From an uncultured Rhodospirillales bacterium (GTDB lineage Bacteria > Pseudomonadota > Alphaproteobacteria > Acetobacterales > Acetobacteraceae): a DNA stretch of 5,636 nucleotides. Shown one piece after another: positions 1-5,636 of the stretch. Both the position numbers and the translations under genes were made by a program. The DNA is taken from positions 1 through 5,636 of the forward strand of contig CAIYPH010000288.1 of NCBI GenBank assembly GCA_903928045.1, given 5' to 3'. Below the pieces are notes generated by a model, which saw only the letters and a program-made list of their open reading frames with translations, searched no databases and was not told the origin of the DNA. Every line of letters starts with the position of its first letter. Position 1 is the stretch's first letter.

Positions 1-539
1 ATGAGGTCGGTGCGCAGGGTTTCCGCGGTCAGCACGTCAAGCGCGGAGAAGGGTTCATCCATCAGCAGGAGTTCCGGCTGCACCACGAGGGCGCGGGCAA
101 GGCCGACGCGCTGGCGCATGCCGCCTGAGAGTTCTTTTGGGTAGGCGCTTTCGAAGCCGCCAAGGCCAATGAGGTCGATCGCCGCCTCGGCGCGCTTGTC
201 GCGCTCGACGCGGCCGACACCCTGGGCCTCGAGGCCGAGTTCGACATTTTCCTGTACGGTGAGCCAGGGGAACAGCGCGAAGCTTTGGAACACCATGGCC
301 ACGCCCTCGGCAGGGCCATGAAGGGTTTTGCCGCGCCAGGTCACCTCGCCGGCGGTGGGCGTCAGCAGCCCCGCGACGATGCGCAGCAGGGTGGATTTGC
401 CGGAGCCGGAGCGGCCGAGCAGGCCGACGATTTCGCCGTCCTGCAAGGTGAGGTTGACGTCGTCGAGCACCACGAGGTCGGGGTTGCTGTCCTTGTGATA
501 GGCCTGCCGGCAGCCGCGGACGGACATCAGTTCCTGCAT
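1..539 (-). CDS. ABC importer ATP-binding protein, nitrate/sulfonate/taurine type (C-terminus beyond window)
   Basis: This is the ATPase that should power the permease encoded just upstream, acting on the cytoplasmic face of the inner membrane. 179 codons are visible. The order is Walker A GRSGSGKST (residues 42-50), Q-loop MVFQSFALFPWLTV (82-95), ABC signature LSGGMRQRVGLARAL (137-151), and Walker B with catalytic glutamate LLLMDEPFSALD (157-168, E162). FQSFALFPWLTV and the SGGMRQRVGLARAL wording are typical of the NitT/TauT (TauB/SsuB-like) family. The frame runs off the left edge, so the H-loop histidine and any C-terminal extension are unseen. Homologues paired with fused permeases sometimes carry an extra C-terminal AAA-associated domain, which cannot be judged here. 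The ATG at 539 is preferred because AGGAG lies 8 bases upstream; an in-frame ATG at 527 is the alternative. It starts 11 bases after the permease stop, so the two are surely cotranscribed. Substrate is unknown. Confidence 0.95.
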   Translation of the reverse strand, partial: MQELMSVRGCRQAYHKDSNPDLVVLDDVNLTLQDGEIVGLLGRSGSGKSTLLRIVAGLLTPTAGEVTWRGKTLHGPAEGVAMVFQSFALFPWLTVQENVELGLEAQGVGRVERDKRAEAAIDLIGLGGFESAYPKELSGGMRQRVGLARALVVQPELLLMDEPFSALDVLTAETLRTDL

Positions 540-547
540 CGTGGTGT

Positions 548-552
548 CTCCT
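548..552 (-). promoter_or_regulatory. Ribosome-binding site of the ATPase, overlapping the permease stop codon
   Basis: On the minus strand AGGAG (552 to 548) lies 8 bases before the ATG at 539. Its first two bases are the last two of the permease TAG stop (553-551). A ribosome terminating on the permease therefore sits on the ATPase initiation site, which suggests translational coupling. The site also favours the ATG at 539 over the one at 527. Confidence 0.65.
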
Positions 553-2275
553 ATCCGAGGGTCGCGCGGCGGCTGGCGTAGGCGTAGAGCGGCCGCCAGA
601 TCAGCCGGTTCATGAGCAGTACGTAGAGCGACATGACGACCACGCCGAGCACCACGCGCTGGAAATTGCCGGCATCGGTCGCCTGGGCGATATAGGCGCC
701 CAGGCCGTGCGCGGCGAGTTTGGTATCGCCCCAGGAGGCGACTTCCGAGACGATCGAGGCGTTCCACGAGCCACCCGAGGCGGTGATGGCGCCGGTGACG
801 AAATAGGGTACCACGCCGGGAAGGATGACCTTGCGCCACCACAGCCAGCCATTGACGCGGAAGTTCTTCGCCGCCTCCTGCAGGTCTCCGGGGAAGGCGG
901 AGGCGCCGGCGATGACGTTGAACAGGATGTACCACTGGGTGCCCAGCACCATCAGCGGCGTCAGCCACACGTCCTCGTTGAGGTGGAAGGCGACGATCAC
1001 CACCACGAAGGGCGGGAACAGCAGGTTGGCGGGGAAGGCGGCAAGGAACTGCGCCACTGGCTGCACGCGCCGCGCCCAGGCCGGGCGCAGGCCGAGCCAG
1101 ACGCCGATGGGCACCCAGATGATCGCGGCCAACGCCATCAGCACCGCCACGCGCAGCAGGGTGATAGCGCCGAGCATGACGGCTTCCAGCAGGTCACCCC
1201 AGCCCAAGGCAGAGGTGACGTAGCCCCAGATCTGCCACACCGCCCATGCCAGCACGGCCAGCACGCAGGCCATGAACACGGCGTCACCGGCCCGGCTGGA
1301 CCGCTCGCCGGCGGATTCGCCCTGGAACGGACGCCCGATGCGCAGCCCGGTGAGCCAGCCAAAGCCATGGCCCACCAAATCCCCGCCGACGCGGAGCAAA
1401 TGGGTGCGCCGCAGCAGCGCCAACATCCAGGGGTCCTCGGCTTCGACGCTTGCAGTGGTTTCGAAGCGGAACTTGGAGGACCAGGCGACCAGGGGGCGGA
1501 ACAGCAACTGGTCATAGGCGAGGATGACCGCGAGCATCGCGCCGATCGCCCAGAACACCGCCGAGATATCGCGCTTCTCCAGCGCGAGCGCCACATAGGC
1601 GCCGATGCCCGGCAGTTTCCAGCTTTGCTCGCCCAGCGTGATCGCCTCGGAGGCGACGACGAAGAACCAGCCCGCCGACATCGACAGCATGGTGTTCCAC
1701 ACCAGCCCGGGCATGGCGAATGGCACTTCGAGGCGCCAGAACCGCTGCCACGAGGTCAACCGGTAGCCGCGGGTGGCTTCGTCGAGGTCGGCGGGCACCG
1801 TGGTAAGGGACTGGTAGAAGCTGAAGGCCATATTCCAGGCCTGGCTCGTGAAAATCGCGAAAATCGCTGCCAGTTCGAGCCCCATCACCCGGCCCGGGAA
1901 CAGCCCCATGAAAAACGCGGTGGTGAAAGTGAGGAAGCCGAGAATGGGGACGGACTGCAGCACGTCCAGGATCGGGATCATGATCAGCCCGGCGCGCCGG
2001 CTCTTCGCCGCCAGGGGCGCGTAGGTGAAGGTGAATAGCAGCGAGGCTGCGAGCGCGGCGAACATGCGCAGCGTGGTGCGCAGCGCGAATTCCGGCAGGC
2101 TCCACGGGTCAAGCGTGATGGCGGAGGCTTCCAGCGCGTCAAGCGGTACCAGCGTGCCTCGACCGGCGCGCGCGATGGCGACGAGCAGCAGCGTCACCGC
2201 GAGGATCGCCGCGATATCCCATACGTTCGGGATGCGCCGCCCGGACAGGCCGGCAGGGAGGTCTCGGCTGTTCAT
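551..2275 (-). CDS. Fused double-domain ABC transporter permease, anion-import type (COG4986-like)
   Basis: This integral inner-membrane protein of 574 residues carries both transmembrane halves of an ABC importer in one chain. Half 1 (about residues 20-260) has hydrophobic segments near 20-36, 71-89, 97-125, 131-150 and 237-258. Half 2 (about 333-560) has them near 333-350, 364-395, 411-430, 437-457 and 540-558. Each half has an EAA-type coupling motif for the ATPase: DLDEATRGYRL with EVPFAMPG (163-190), and DLQEAAKNFRV with VILPGVVP (464-490). The halves look like a tandem duplication, since SEAITLGEQSWKLPGIGAYV (209-228) resembles SEVASWGDTKLAAHGLGAYI (510-529), and each half ends in FRPL or WRPL. 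A hydrophilic linker lies near 270-330. The family is usually called a duplicated permease of anion (nitrate/sulfonate/bicarbonate-like) transport; the real substrate is not shown. I chose ATG 2275, with a weak GGA about 6 bases upstream; an in-frame TTG at 2290 has no ribosome-binding site. Confidence 0.93.
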   Translation of the reverse strand: MNSRDLPAGLSGRRIPNVWDIAAILAVTLLLVAIARAGRGTLVPLDALEASAITLDPWSLPEFALRTTLRMFAALAASLLFTFTYAPLAAKSRRAGLIMIPILDVLQSVPILGFLTFTTAFFMGLFPGRVMGLELAAIFAIFTSQAWNMAFSFYQSLTTVPADLDEATRGYRLTSWQRFWRLEVPFAMPGLVWNTMLSMSAGWFFVVASEAITLGEQSWKLPGIGAYVALALEKRDISAVFWAIGAMLAVILAYDQLLFRPLVAWSSKFRFETTASVEAEDPWMLALLRRTHLLRVGGDLVGHGFGWLTGLRIGRPFQGESAGERSSRAGDAVFMACVLAVLAWAVWQIWGYVTSALGWGDLLEAVMLGAITLLRVAVLMALAAIIWVPIGVWLGLRPAWARRVQPVAQFLAAFPANLLFPPFVVVIVAFHLNEDVWLTPLMVLGTQWYILFNVIAGASAFPGDLQEAAKNFRVNGWLWWRKVILPGVVPYFVTGAITASGGSWNASIVSEVASWGDTKLAAHGLGAYIAQATDAGNFQRVVLGVVVMSLYVLLMNRLIWRPLYAYASRRATLG

Positions 2276-2344
2276 GTTGATCCGTGGCAACGAGGAGCGC
2301 TGTGCGGCAGGCCTTAGCCGATGCCCGATGCCCTGTCACCAACC
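2276..2344. other. Spacer between dut and the transporter unit, with a small tandem repeat
   Basis: This 69-bp gap separates the dut stop from the permease start. I see no convincing hairpin plus T-run terminator and no clear -35/-10 pair, so the transporter may be read through from coaBC-dut or use a promoter I cannot recognise. It holds a perfect tandem duplication of the 7-mer GATGCCC (2320-2326 and 2327-2333), too short to assign a role. Confidence 0.5.
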
Positions 2345-2806
2345 CTAGGGTGTCTGTTGTGTGACACCTGTGCTGCCGAATCCGCCGGCACCGCGGGCGG
2401 TCTCGGGCAGCTCCGCCACTTCCTCCCATGCGATTCGCACCACGGGGGCGAGGATGCCTTGGGCGATGCGCATGCCGCGGGTGACGGTGAAGGGCTCATG
2501 GCCGGCGTTCATCACGATCACCAGGAGTTCGCCGCGGTAGTCCTCATCGACGGTGCCGGGGCTGTTGGGCAGCACGATGCCGTTCTTGAGCGCGAGGCCG
2601 GAGCGCGGGCGCACCTGTAGCTCGTAGCCGGGCGGCAGCGCGATGGCGAGCCCGGTCGGCACCAGGACGCGGGCGCCGGGGGCGATCACCATGTCCTCGC
2701 CGATGGCTGCCAGCAGGTCGAGTCCGGCGGCGCCGGCGGTGGCATAGGCAGGCAGCGGCAGGCCCGCGCTGTGCGGCAGGCGTTTGACGGCGACGGGGAT
2801 GGTCAT
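2345..2806 (-). CDS. dut: Deoxyuridine 5'-triphosphate nucleotidohydrolase (dUTPase)
   Basis: Dut hydrolyses dUTP to dUMP and pyrophosphate, keeping uracil out of DNA and supplying the thymidylate precursor; the family is a cytoplasmic homotrimer. The 153 residues match the usual bacterial length of about 150. All five trimeric-dUTPase motifs are present in order: [10 protein letters not shown] (24-33), [11 protein letters not shown] (66-76), [13 protein letters not shown] (81-93) with the expected catalytic aspartate at D87, GMRIAQ (111-116), and the C-terminal lid [10 protein letters not shown] (138-147) with phenylalanine F143 to stack on uracil. The ATG overlaps the coaBC stop as ATGA, which fixes the start well; a longer frame reaching up to 2872 would lie inside coaBC and adds a low-complexity Arg/Pro-rich leader unlike the family. 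It is probably translated by reinitiation after coaBC. Adjacency of coaBC and dut is common in proteobacteria. Confidence 0.98.
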   Translation of the reverse strand: MTIPVAVKRLPHSAGLPLPAYATAGAAGLDLLAAIGEDMVIAPGARVLVPTGLAIALPPGYELQVRPRSGLALKNGIVLPNSPGTVDEDYRGELLVIVMNAGHEPFTVTRGMRIAQGILAPVVRIAWEEVAELPETARGAGGFGSTGVTQQTP

Positions 2807-4005
2807 GCCAGGGCCTCCGCGATGCGGGCGGCGAGGCGGGTGGCCACTTCGTCCTTGGCGAGCCGGGGCCAAGGCTCCTCGCCCGCGGCGGTGATCAGCA
2901 GGATCTCGTTTTCGCTGCCGCCCATGATGCCGGTGGCGGGCGAGACGTCATTGGCGACGATCCAGTCGGCGTTCTTGCGGCGGCGCTTGTCCTGGGCGTG
3001 GGCGATCAGGTCGTGCGTCTCGGCCGCGAAGCCGACCACCAGGCCAGGTCGGGTGGGTCCCGCGGCAGCGATGGTCGCGAGGATGTCGGGGTTGGGGGTG
3101 AGTTCGAGGGCAGGGGGGGCACCGCCCGGCGTTTTCTTCATCTTCTGATGCGCCGCACTCGCCACCCGCCAATCCGCCACCGCGGCGGCGAACACGGCGA
3201 TATCGGCCGGCAGCGCCGCCTGACAGGCCGCCAGCATCTCGGCCGCCGTCTCGATCCGCACGATTTTCACGCCCGCAGGGTCCGGCACGCCGACAGGCCC
3301 GCTCACCAGGGTGACGCGGGCGCCAAGTGCGGCCAAAGCGGCGGCGATGGCGTGGCCCTGCTTGCCGGAGGAGCGGTTGGCGATGTAGCGCACCGGGTCG
3401 ATCGGCTCATGGGTTGGCCCCGAGGTCACCAGCGCATGCTTGCCGGCCAGCGGTTTCGGCGCGCAGAGCAGCGCTTCGATGGCGGCGAGAATGGCGGGCG
3501 GCTCCGAAAGACGGCCGGGCCCGAACTCATTGCAGGCCATCGCCCCCTCATCCGGCCCCACCACATGGATGCCGCGGGAGGAAAGCGTCGCCATATTGGC
3601 CTGGGTCGCCGCGTGCCCCCACATCCGCACATTCATCGCCGGCGCCACCAGCACGGGCTTGTCGGTGGCGAGCAGCACGGTGGAGGCGAGATCATCGGCC
3701 AGCCCCGCCGCCATTTTCGCCAGGATATCGGCGCTGGCCGGCGCCACCACCACGAGATCGGCGCTGCGGGAGAGCTGGATATGGCCCATCTCGCTCTCAT
3801 CGGTCAGCGAGAAGAGATCGGTATAGACCTTGTGCTCGCTCAGTGCCTGCAGCGACAGCGGGGTAACGAACTGGGCGCCGCCCTTGGTCAGCACGCAGGT
3901 CACACCGCAGCCCGCCTTGCGCAGCAGGCGGATCAATTCAAGTGCCTTGAAGGCGGCGATCCCGCCGCTGACGATGAGAAGAACGCGCTGGCCGGCGAGA
4001 TTCAT
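2803..4005 (-). CDS. coaBC: Bifunctional phosphopantothenoylcysteine decarboxylase / phosphopantothenate-cysteine ligase (Dfp)
   Basis: CoaBC performs two steps of coenzyme A synthesis: CTP-dependent joining of 4'-phosphopantothenate to cysteine (CoaB, C-terminal), then FMN-dependent decarboxylation to 4'-phosphopantetheine (CoaC, N-terminal). The 400 residues match the family length. The CoaC part (about 1-180) shows the flavin-binding start [13 protein letters not shown] (8-20), catalytic His75 in GHIQLSR, PAMN (122-125) and Cys158 in the substrate flap [14 protein letters not shown]. These fall at the same numbers as H75, N125 and C158 described for E. coli Dfp. The CoaB part (about 187-400) shows [20 protein letters not shown] (195-214, with Asn210), AAAVADWR (273-280), a lysine cluster (288, 290, 291) and GFAAET (325-330). 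The start has only a weak GGGG 6 bases upstream, but the N-terminus aligns with the family. It lies downstream of ubiE on the same strand, beyond a palindromic spacer, and its stop overlaps the dut start. Confidence 0.98.
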   Translation of the reverse strand: MNLAGQRVLLIVSGGIAAFKALELIRLLRKAGCGVTCVLTKGGAQFVTPLSLQALSEHKVYTDLFSLTDESEMGHIQLSRSADLVVVAPASADILAKMAAGLADDLASTVLLATDKPVLVAPAMNVRMWGHAATQANMATLSSRGIHVVGPDEGAMACNEFGPGRLSEPPAILAAIEALLCAPKPLAGKHALVTSGPTHEPIDPVRYIANRSSGKQGHAIAAALAALGARVTLVSGPVGVPDPAGVKIVRIETAAEMLAACQAALPADIAVFAAAVADWRVASAAHQKMKKTPGGAPPALELTPNPDILATIAAAGPTRPGLVVGFAAETHDLIAHAQDKRRRKNADWIVANDVSPATGIMGGSENEILLITAAGEEPWPRLAKDEVATRLAARIAEALA

Positions 4006-4028
4006 GGCGAACCCCAGCTAAGAGTCCA

Positions 4029-4164
4029 GGGAAAGAAGGGGTTCTTTTTTGAAAAAAAGAACCAAAAAACTTCTATCCGTTTGCTTCGTGCGTGCAGGGG
4101 AGGGCGCGAAGCAAACGGATAAAAAGTTTTTGCTTCTTTTTTCAAAAAGAAGCGCTTGCTTCCC
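4029..4164. repeat. AT-rich imperfect palindromic element filling the ubiE-coaBC spacer
   Basis: The left arm (4029-4088) and right arm (4107-4164) are imperfect reverse complements around an 18-base centre. The inner 15 bases are perfect: 4074-4088 TATCCGTTTGCTTCG against 4107-4121. Outer parts match with a few one-base length differences in A/T runs. Each arm also contains its own short palindrome: 4040-4063 (GGTTC, a T run, G, an A run, GAACC) and 4131-4153 (GCTTC, a T run, C, an A run, GAAGC). The element could thus form either one long cruciform or two small hairpins. Its A/T runs contrast sharply with the GC-rich genes around it. It ends one base after the ubiE stop and begins 24 bases upstream of the coaBC start. 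No clear target-site duplication is visible. Open frames across it give low-complexity Lys/Phe-rich peptides and are not genes. It may be a dispersed repeat, a terminator or an mRNA-stability element. Confidence 0.85.
4064..4121 (-). terminator. Possible intrinsic terminator or attenuator downstream of ubiE
   Basis: Read on the minus strand, the perfect 15-bp stem (4121-4107 with 4088-4074) is followed by AGAAG and a run of six T (4069-4064). This is a hairpin plus U-tract, though the tract begins five bases after the stem. It could end or reduce transcription from ubiE into coaBC. The alternative small hairpin at 4131-4153 shares no bases with it, whereas the full-length palindrome would absorb both. 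Function is inferred from shape only. Confidence 0.35.
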
Positions 4165-4165
4165 G

Positions 4166-4927
4166 TCACAATCTCCACCCGCTGTGAATGGCCGCGATGC
4201 CCCCGGAAAGGTTGCGCACCTTCACCTGCTCCAGCCCGGCGTCGCGCATCATCTCCGCCAGCGTCTCCTGGTCGGGGAAGGTGCGGATGCTCTCGGCGAG
4301 ATACAGGTAACTGTCGGCGTCGCCCGCCACCATCTTGCCGATGCGCGGCAACACCTTGAAGGACCAGGCGTCATAAACCGGCGTAAGTGCTGCCACCTGC
4401 ACGCGGCTGAATTCCAGGCAGAAAAACCGCCCGCCCGGCCGCAGCACGCGCCGCGCCTCGGCCAGCACGGCCAGCTTGTCGGTGCAGTTGCGCAGGCCAA
4501 AGGCGATCGTCACGGTATCCTGGCTGCGATCGGGCAGCGGCAGATGCTCGGCATCCGCATTGAGGAAGCTGAGCCCGGCGGCGAACCCCTTGCCCAACGC
4601 GCGATCCCGCCCGACTTCGAGCATGGATGCGTTGATGTCCGACAAAATGGCCGGGCCGCCACCGGCCGCGAGCCAACCGAAGGTGATATCCCCCGTGCCG
4701 CCGGCGAGATCGAGCAGGCTGCGATTGGGCCGCGGATCGAGCGCGTTGATGAAAATGCGCTTCCAGACCCGATGGATGCCGAGCGACATCAGGTCATTCA
4801 TCACGTCGTATTTCGGCGCCACGCTGTCGAAGACCGCGCGCACCATGGCGCTTTTCTCGGCCCTCGGCACCTCGCGGTAGCCGAAATCGGTGACGTCGTC
4901 CGGGGCAGGCGGGGGGCTGTCGCTCAT
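4166..4927 (-). CDS. ubiE: Ubiquinone biosynthesis C-methyltransferase UbiE/COQ5
   Basis: UbiE is a SAM-dependent enzyme that C-methylates the benzoquinol ring of the ubiquinone precursor (and demethylmenaquinol where menaquinone is made), working near the inner membrane. The 253 residues match the usual length of about 250. Family marks visible are VFDSVAPKYDVMNDLMSLGIHRVWK (split as 32-40 and 41-56; UbiE signature 1), SAM motif I LLDLAGGTGDI (71-81), acidic residue D97 in SDIN, NADAEHLPLPD (123-133), AFGLRN (142-147), RRVLRPGGRFFCLEFS (159-174; signature 2), SYLYLAESIRTFPDQE (206-221) and the C-terminal GGIAAIHSGWRL. The first 15 or so residues are a proline-rich, poorly conserved leader. 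No Shine-Dalgarno is seen directly before the ATG, so a short or absent leader is possible. It is divergent from mutM with 29 bp between starts. In many alphaproteobacteria ubiB follows ubiE; here a palindromic element lies there. Confidence 0.97.
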   Translation of the reverse strand: MSDSPPPAPDDVTDFGYREVPRAEKSAMVRAVFDSVAPKYDVMNDLMSLGIHRVWKRIFINALDPRPNRSLLDLAGGTGDITFGWLAAGGGPAILSDINASMLEVGRDRALGKGFAAGLSFLNADAEHLPLPDRSQDTVTIAFGLRNCTDKLAVLAEARRVLRPGGRFFCLEFSRVQVAALTPVYDAWSFKVLPRIGKMVAGDADSYLYLAESIRTFPDQETLAEMMRDAGLEQVKVRNLSGGIAAIHSGWRL

Positions 4928-4956
4928 GATGGGAGACGTATAGCCTTCCCGGCATC
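4928..4956. promoter_or_regulatory. Very short divergent ubiE/mutM spacer with a possible shared -10 region
   Basis: Only 29 bp separate the two start codons. Near the centre CGTATAGC (4937-4944) reads TATAGC rightward and TATACG leftward, so both strands offer a -10-like hexamer. Transcripts starting 6-7 bases beyond would have leaders of only about 3-6 bases, which fits the absence of a ribosome-binding site close to either ATG. The -35 positions would lie inside the opposite gene and match poorly. A loose dyad, GGGA (4931-4934) and TCCC (4947-4950), flanks it. This is a weak prediction from pattern alone. Confidence 0.25.
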
Positions 4957-5636
4957 ATGCCGGAACTCCCCGAAGTCGAAACCGTGATGCGCGGAATGGC
5001 CGCCAAGCTCGAGGGCCGGGTGATCCGCCATGCCCGCGTCAACCGGCCGGACCTGCGCTTTCCCTTCCCGCCCGGCCTCGCCCGCCGGCTCACCGGCGCG
5101 CGGGTGCTCGGGTTTCGCAGGCGGGCGAAATACATCCTCATGCGCGTCGATGGCGACGACACCGTGCTGATCCATCTCGGCATGTCTGGCCGTATGCTGA
5201 TTGGCCCGGCCGGCAGCAACGAGGAGACCAAGCACGAGCACATGGTGATGGAGACCGATGACGGCTGGCGCGTCGGCTTCGTCGATCCCCGCCGCTTTGG
5301 CGCGGTTGACCTGATGCCGACCGCCGTCGAGGACGCCCACCGCCTGCTCGCCGGGCTGGGGCCCGAGCCGCTGGAGAAGGCGTTCTCCGCCGGCGTGCTG
5401 GCCGCGGCGCTGTCGGGCAAGCGCACCCCGATCAAGGCCGCGCTGCTGGACCAGACGGTGGTGGCCGGGCTCGGCAATATATATGTGTGCGAGGCGCTCT
5501 TTCGCGCGGGGATCGACCCCACTTCCCAGGCGGCGGATATCGCGGCGGCGCGGATCACCAAGCTGGTGCGCGAAATCAAGGCGACGCTCGCGGAGGCAAT
5601 CGCTGCCGGTGGGTCGAGTCTGCGGGATTACGTGCA
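4957..5636 (+). CDS. mutM: Formamidopyrimidine-DNA glycosylase (Fpg/MutM), 3' end beyond window
   Basis: MutM is a base-excision repair enzyme that removes 8-oxoguanine and formamidopyrimidines and then cuts the abasic strand by beta/delta elimination. 226 codons are visible of a family length of about 270-295. The start is fixed by chemistry: MPELPEVE exposes Pro2 as the N-terminal nucleophile after Met removal, followed by catalytic Glu3. Other marks are Lys58 in RRAKYIL (DNA-contacting beta-hairpin lysine), HLGMSGRM (73-80) with Met76, and DPRRFG (110-115) with Arg112 and Phe114, the void-filling trio M-R-F. The helix-two-turn-helix [20 protein letters not shown] (163-182) holds conserved Asn174, and GGSSLRDYV (218-226) is the flexible lesion-capping loop. 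The C-terminal four-cysteine zinc finger lies past the right edge. It is the only rightward gene here and is divergent from ubiE, a common alphaproteobacterial arrangement. No Shine-Dalgarno is seen close to the ATG. Confidence 0.98.
   Translation, partial: MPELPEVETVMRGMAAKLEGRVIRHARVNRPDLRFPFPPGLARRLTGARVLGFRRRAKYILMRVDGDDTVLIHLGMSGRMLIGPAGSNEETKHEHMVMETDDGWRVGFVDPRRFGAVDLMPTAVEDAHRLLAGLGPEPLEKAFSAGVLAAALSGKRTPIKAALLDQTVVAGLGNIYVCEALFRAGIDPTSQAADIAAARITKLVREIKATLAEAIAAGGSSLRDYV

Noticed and set aside
707..2038. Long rightward open frame of 443 codons antisense to the permease
   Set aside because: Its translation is His/Gln/Gly/Arg-rich low-complexity sequence with no family features, as expected from the reverse strand of a GC-rich gene. 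The permease on the other strand has full membrane and EAA motifs.
2807..2872. Longer N-terminus for dut starting at 2872
   Set aside because: The extra 22 residues are Arg/Pro/Gly-rich, lie inside coaBC in another frame and are not part of the dUTPase fold. The ATGA overlap at 2806 is the natural start.
3113..3119. Run of seven G inside coaBC, a possible phase-variation tract
   Set aside because: The frame is intact and the tract lies in the CoaB linker of an essential-type gene in a GC-rich genome. Seven G alone does not support slippage control.
2998..4122. Long rightward open frame of 374 codons antisense to coaBC
   Set aside because: Shadow of coaBC: Arg/His/Gly-rich, no recognisable domain, and it runs on into the palindromic spacer.
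4029..4164. Insertion sequence or MITE
   Set aside because: There is no transposase and no clear target-site duplication, and the element is palindromic throughout rather than bearing terminal repeats around an interior. It is kept as a generic palindromic repeat.
4049..4987. Rightward open frame of 312 codons starting in the palindrome, with a Lys-rich start
   Set aside because: It is antisense to ubiE over nearly all its length, and its Lys/Phe-rich start comes only from the A/T runs of the repeat.
4794..5579. Leftward open frame of 261 codons overlapping mutM and the ubiE start
   Set aside because: mutM on the other strand has every catalytic motif, and the leftward peptide is Ser/Arg-rich with no family signature.

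Overview
The window looks like a conserved housekeeping stretch of a GC-rich alphaproteobacterial chromosome. Acetobacteraceae/Rhodospirillales is my best guess. The guess rests on high GC, GC-driven antisense open frames, the mutM / ubiE / coaBC / dut neighbourhood, and an AT-rich palindromic spacer of a style I associate with acetic-acid-bacterium relatives. The assignment is inference; no rRNA or other marker gene is present.

Layout from right to left. Only one gene reads rightward: mutM (fpg), from 4957 and cut by the right edge before its zinc finger. It is divergent from ubiE (4166-4927, minus) with only 29 bp between the two start codons. ubiE is followed by a 136-bp AT-rich imperfect palindrome (4029-4164) that nearly fills the ubiE-coaBC gap. 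Then come coaBC (2803-4005, minus) and dut (2345-2806, minus), joined by a 4-base ATGA stop/start overlap. After 69 bp a second minus-strand unit begins: a 574-residue double-domain ABC permease (551-2275), then its ATPase (1-539), which runs off the left edge just after Walker B. The ATPase ribosome-binding site overlaps the permease stop codon.

How the genes relate. MutM repairs oxidised guanine and Dut removes dUTP, so both protect DNA. UbiE makes ubiquinone and CoaBC makes 4'-phosphopantetheine for coenzyme A. The permease and ATPase form an importer of the nitrate/sulfonate/taurine type with unknown substrate; no substrate-binding protein is visible. No RNA gene, CRISPR array, transposase or toxin/defence gene is recognisable. 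I see no previously undescribed protein system. The most noteworthy non-coding signal is the palindromic element, lying where ubiB is often found in related genomes.

The only non-coding stretches are 540-550, 2276-2344, 4006-4165 and 4928-4956. None exceeds 300 bases.
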